Of a stretch of DNA of 64,000 bases, positions 63,354 to 64,000 are shown piece after piece. A program made the position numbers and the translations under genes. Origin of the DNA: Rugosimonospora africana (GTDB lineage Bacteria; Actinomycetota; Actinomycetes; Mycobacteriales; Micromonosporaceae). A model generated the notes under the pieces. That model worked only from the letters and a program-made list of their open reading frames with translations. It made no database searches and was not told where the DNA came from. The stretch covers positions 186,001 to 250,000 of the forward strand of contig NZ_BONZ01000013.1 of NCBI RefSeq assembly GCF_016862975.1, read 5' to 3'. Position 1 is the stretch's first letter. Each line of letters starts with the position of its first letter.

Positions 63354-64000
63354 ATGGGTTCGATCCGCGTGGCCATCGTCGGCGTCGGAAACTGTGCGTC
63401 ATCCCTGCTCCAAGGGGTGGAGTACTACCGCAACGCCGATCCGAGCGAGCGCGTCCCGGGTCTCATGCACGTCAACTTCGGCGGCTACCACGTCTCCGAC
63501 GTGGAGTTCGTCGCGGCGTTCGACGTGGATGCCAAGAAGGTGGGGCAGGACCTGGCCGAGGCGATCGTCGCCAGCGAGAACAACACCATCAAGATCTGCG
63601 ACGTACCGCCGACCGGGGTGCTGGTCCAGCGTGGGCCGACGTACGACGGCCTGGGCAAGTACTACCGCGAGACGGTGACCGAGTCCGACGAGCAGCCGGT
63701 CGACGTGGTGCAGGCGCTCCGCGACGCCCGGGTCGACGTGGTCGTGTCCTACCTCCCGGTCGGTTCCGAGGAGGCGGACAAGTTCTACGCGCAGGCCGCG
63801 ATCGACGCCGGCTGCGGCTTCGTCAACGCGCTGCCGGTCTTCATCGCGTCCGATCCCGCGTGGGCGGCCAAGTTCGAGGCGGCCGGCCTGCCGATCGTCG
63901 GCGACGACATCAAGAGCCAGGTCGGGGCGACGATCATCCACCGCTCTCTGGCGAAGCTGTTCGAGGACCGCGGTGTCGAGCTGCAGCGCACCTACCAGCT
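63354..64000 (+). CDS. ino1: Inositol-3-phosphate synthase, N-terminal part (cut by the window edge)
   Basis: At least 215 residues run to the end of the window. [20 protein letters not shown] is the NAD-binding Rossmann motif of actinobacterial inositol-1-phosphate synthase. [45 protein letters not shown]-like [10 protein letters not shown] and [15 protein letters not shown] carry the active-site Lys and Asp residues. GGAGG lies eight bases before the ATG. The enzyme makes inositol phosphate for phosphatidylinositol and mycothiol. The C-terminal 145 or so residues lie beyond the window. Confidence 0.95.
   Translation, partial: MGSIRVAIVGVGNCASSLLQGVEYYRNADPSERVPGLMHVNFGGYHVSDVEFVAAFDVDAKKVGQDLAEAIVASENNTIKICDVPPTGVLVQRGPTYDGLGKYYRETVTESDEQPVDVVQALRDARVDVVVSYLPVGSEEADKFYAQAAIDAGCGFVNALPVFIASDPAWAAKFEAAGLPIVGDDIKSQVGATIIHRSLAKLFEDRGVELQRTYQ

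Overview
The window is about 72% G+C actinomycete chromosome, most likely a Micromonosporaceae-like organism. The evidence is GTG and TTG starts, many leaderless promoters (TANNNT 6-8 bases before the start codon) and typical actinobacterial families (bS18 without zinc ligands, DUF5318, DUF4192, DUF6457, LppU-like). The genus is an inference. I see no rRNA, tRNA, insertion sequence, prophage or CRISPR. From 49 kb to the end, the order dnaB, rplI, rpsR, ssb, rpsF, then membrane glycosyltransferase, PonA-type PBP, DUF5318, PadR and ino1 matches, from memory, the origin-proximal Rv0046c-Rv0058 block of Mycobacterium tuberculosis in reverse order.

Layout. 0-6 kb: start of an Fpg/Nei glycosylase, then a surface-glycan locus (GT4 glycosyltransferase and Wzy-like polymerase forward; nucleotidyltransferase, CDP-alcohol phosphotransferase and Wzx-like flippase reverse). 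6-22 kb: housekeeping and regulation (CBS protein, aminotransferase, CorA, cyclophilin, rhomboid, PH-domain protein, thiolase, a two-component system with a lipoprotein, dimethylargininase facing an Lrp regulator, a beta-propeller lipoprotein, a YbjN-like chaperone). 22-31 kb: a FdhF/YdeP-like molybdoenzyme, an MFS transporter, mobA, fdhD, moaA and moaD. 31-35 kb: a PHP/endonuclease Q-like domain fused to a UvrD-type helicase. 35-39 kb: an ATPase gene behind a double palindromic operator, DoxX and a GT87 enzyme. 39.5-42.1 kb: moaC, mog, moeA and moaE. 42.1-42.7 kb: an AT-rich spacer with two tiny well-signalled reading frames. 42.7-49 kb: a GGDEF-EAL protein, a membrane glycosyltransferase, a phosphoribosyltransferase and an ABC-F protein. 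49-64 kb: the replication and ribosomal block, endonuclease IV, GT-C-like membrane proteins, PBP, DUF5318, PadR and ino1.

How the genes work together. Molybdenum cofactor synthesis is almost complete here (MoaA, MoaC, MoaD, MoaE, MoeA, Mog, MobA, FdhD) and sits beside its probable client, the FdhF-like oxidoreductase. Four large polyprenyl-sugar-type membrane proteins plus the GT4/Wzy/Wzx/CDP-alcohol locus point to heavy investment in the cell envelope. Three DNA-repair proteins are present (Fpg/Nei, endonuclease IV, EndoQ-helicase fusion).

Most worth a second look: the EndoQ-helicase fusion, the small-peptide spacer at 42.2-42.7 kb, the paired operator at 35.8 kb, and a recurring pattern of decaying 20-42 bp tandem repeats at gene ends and in spacers.
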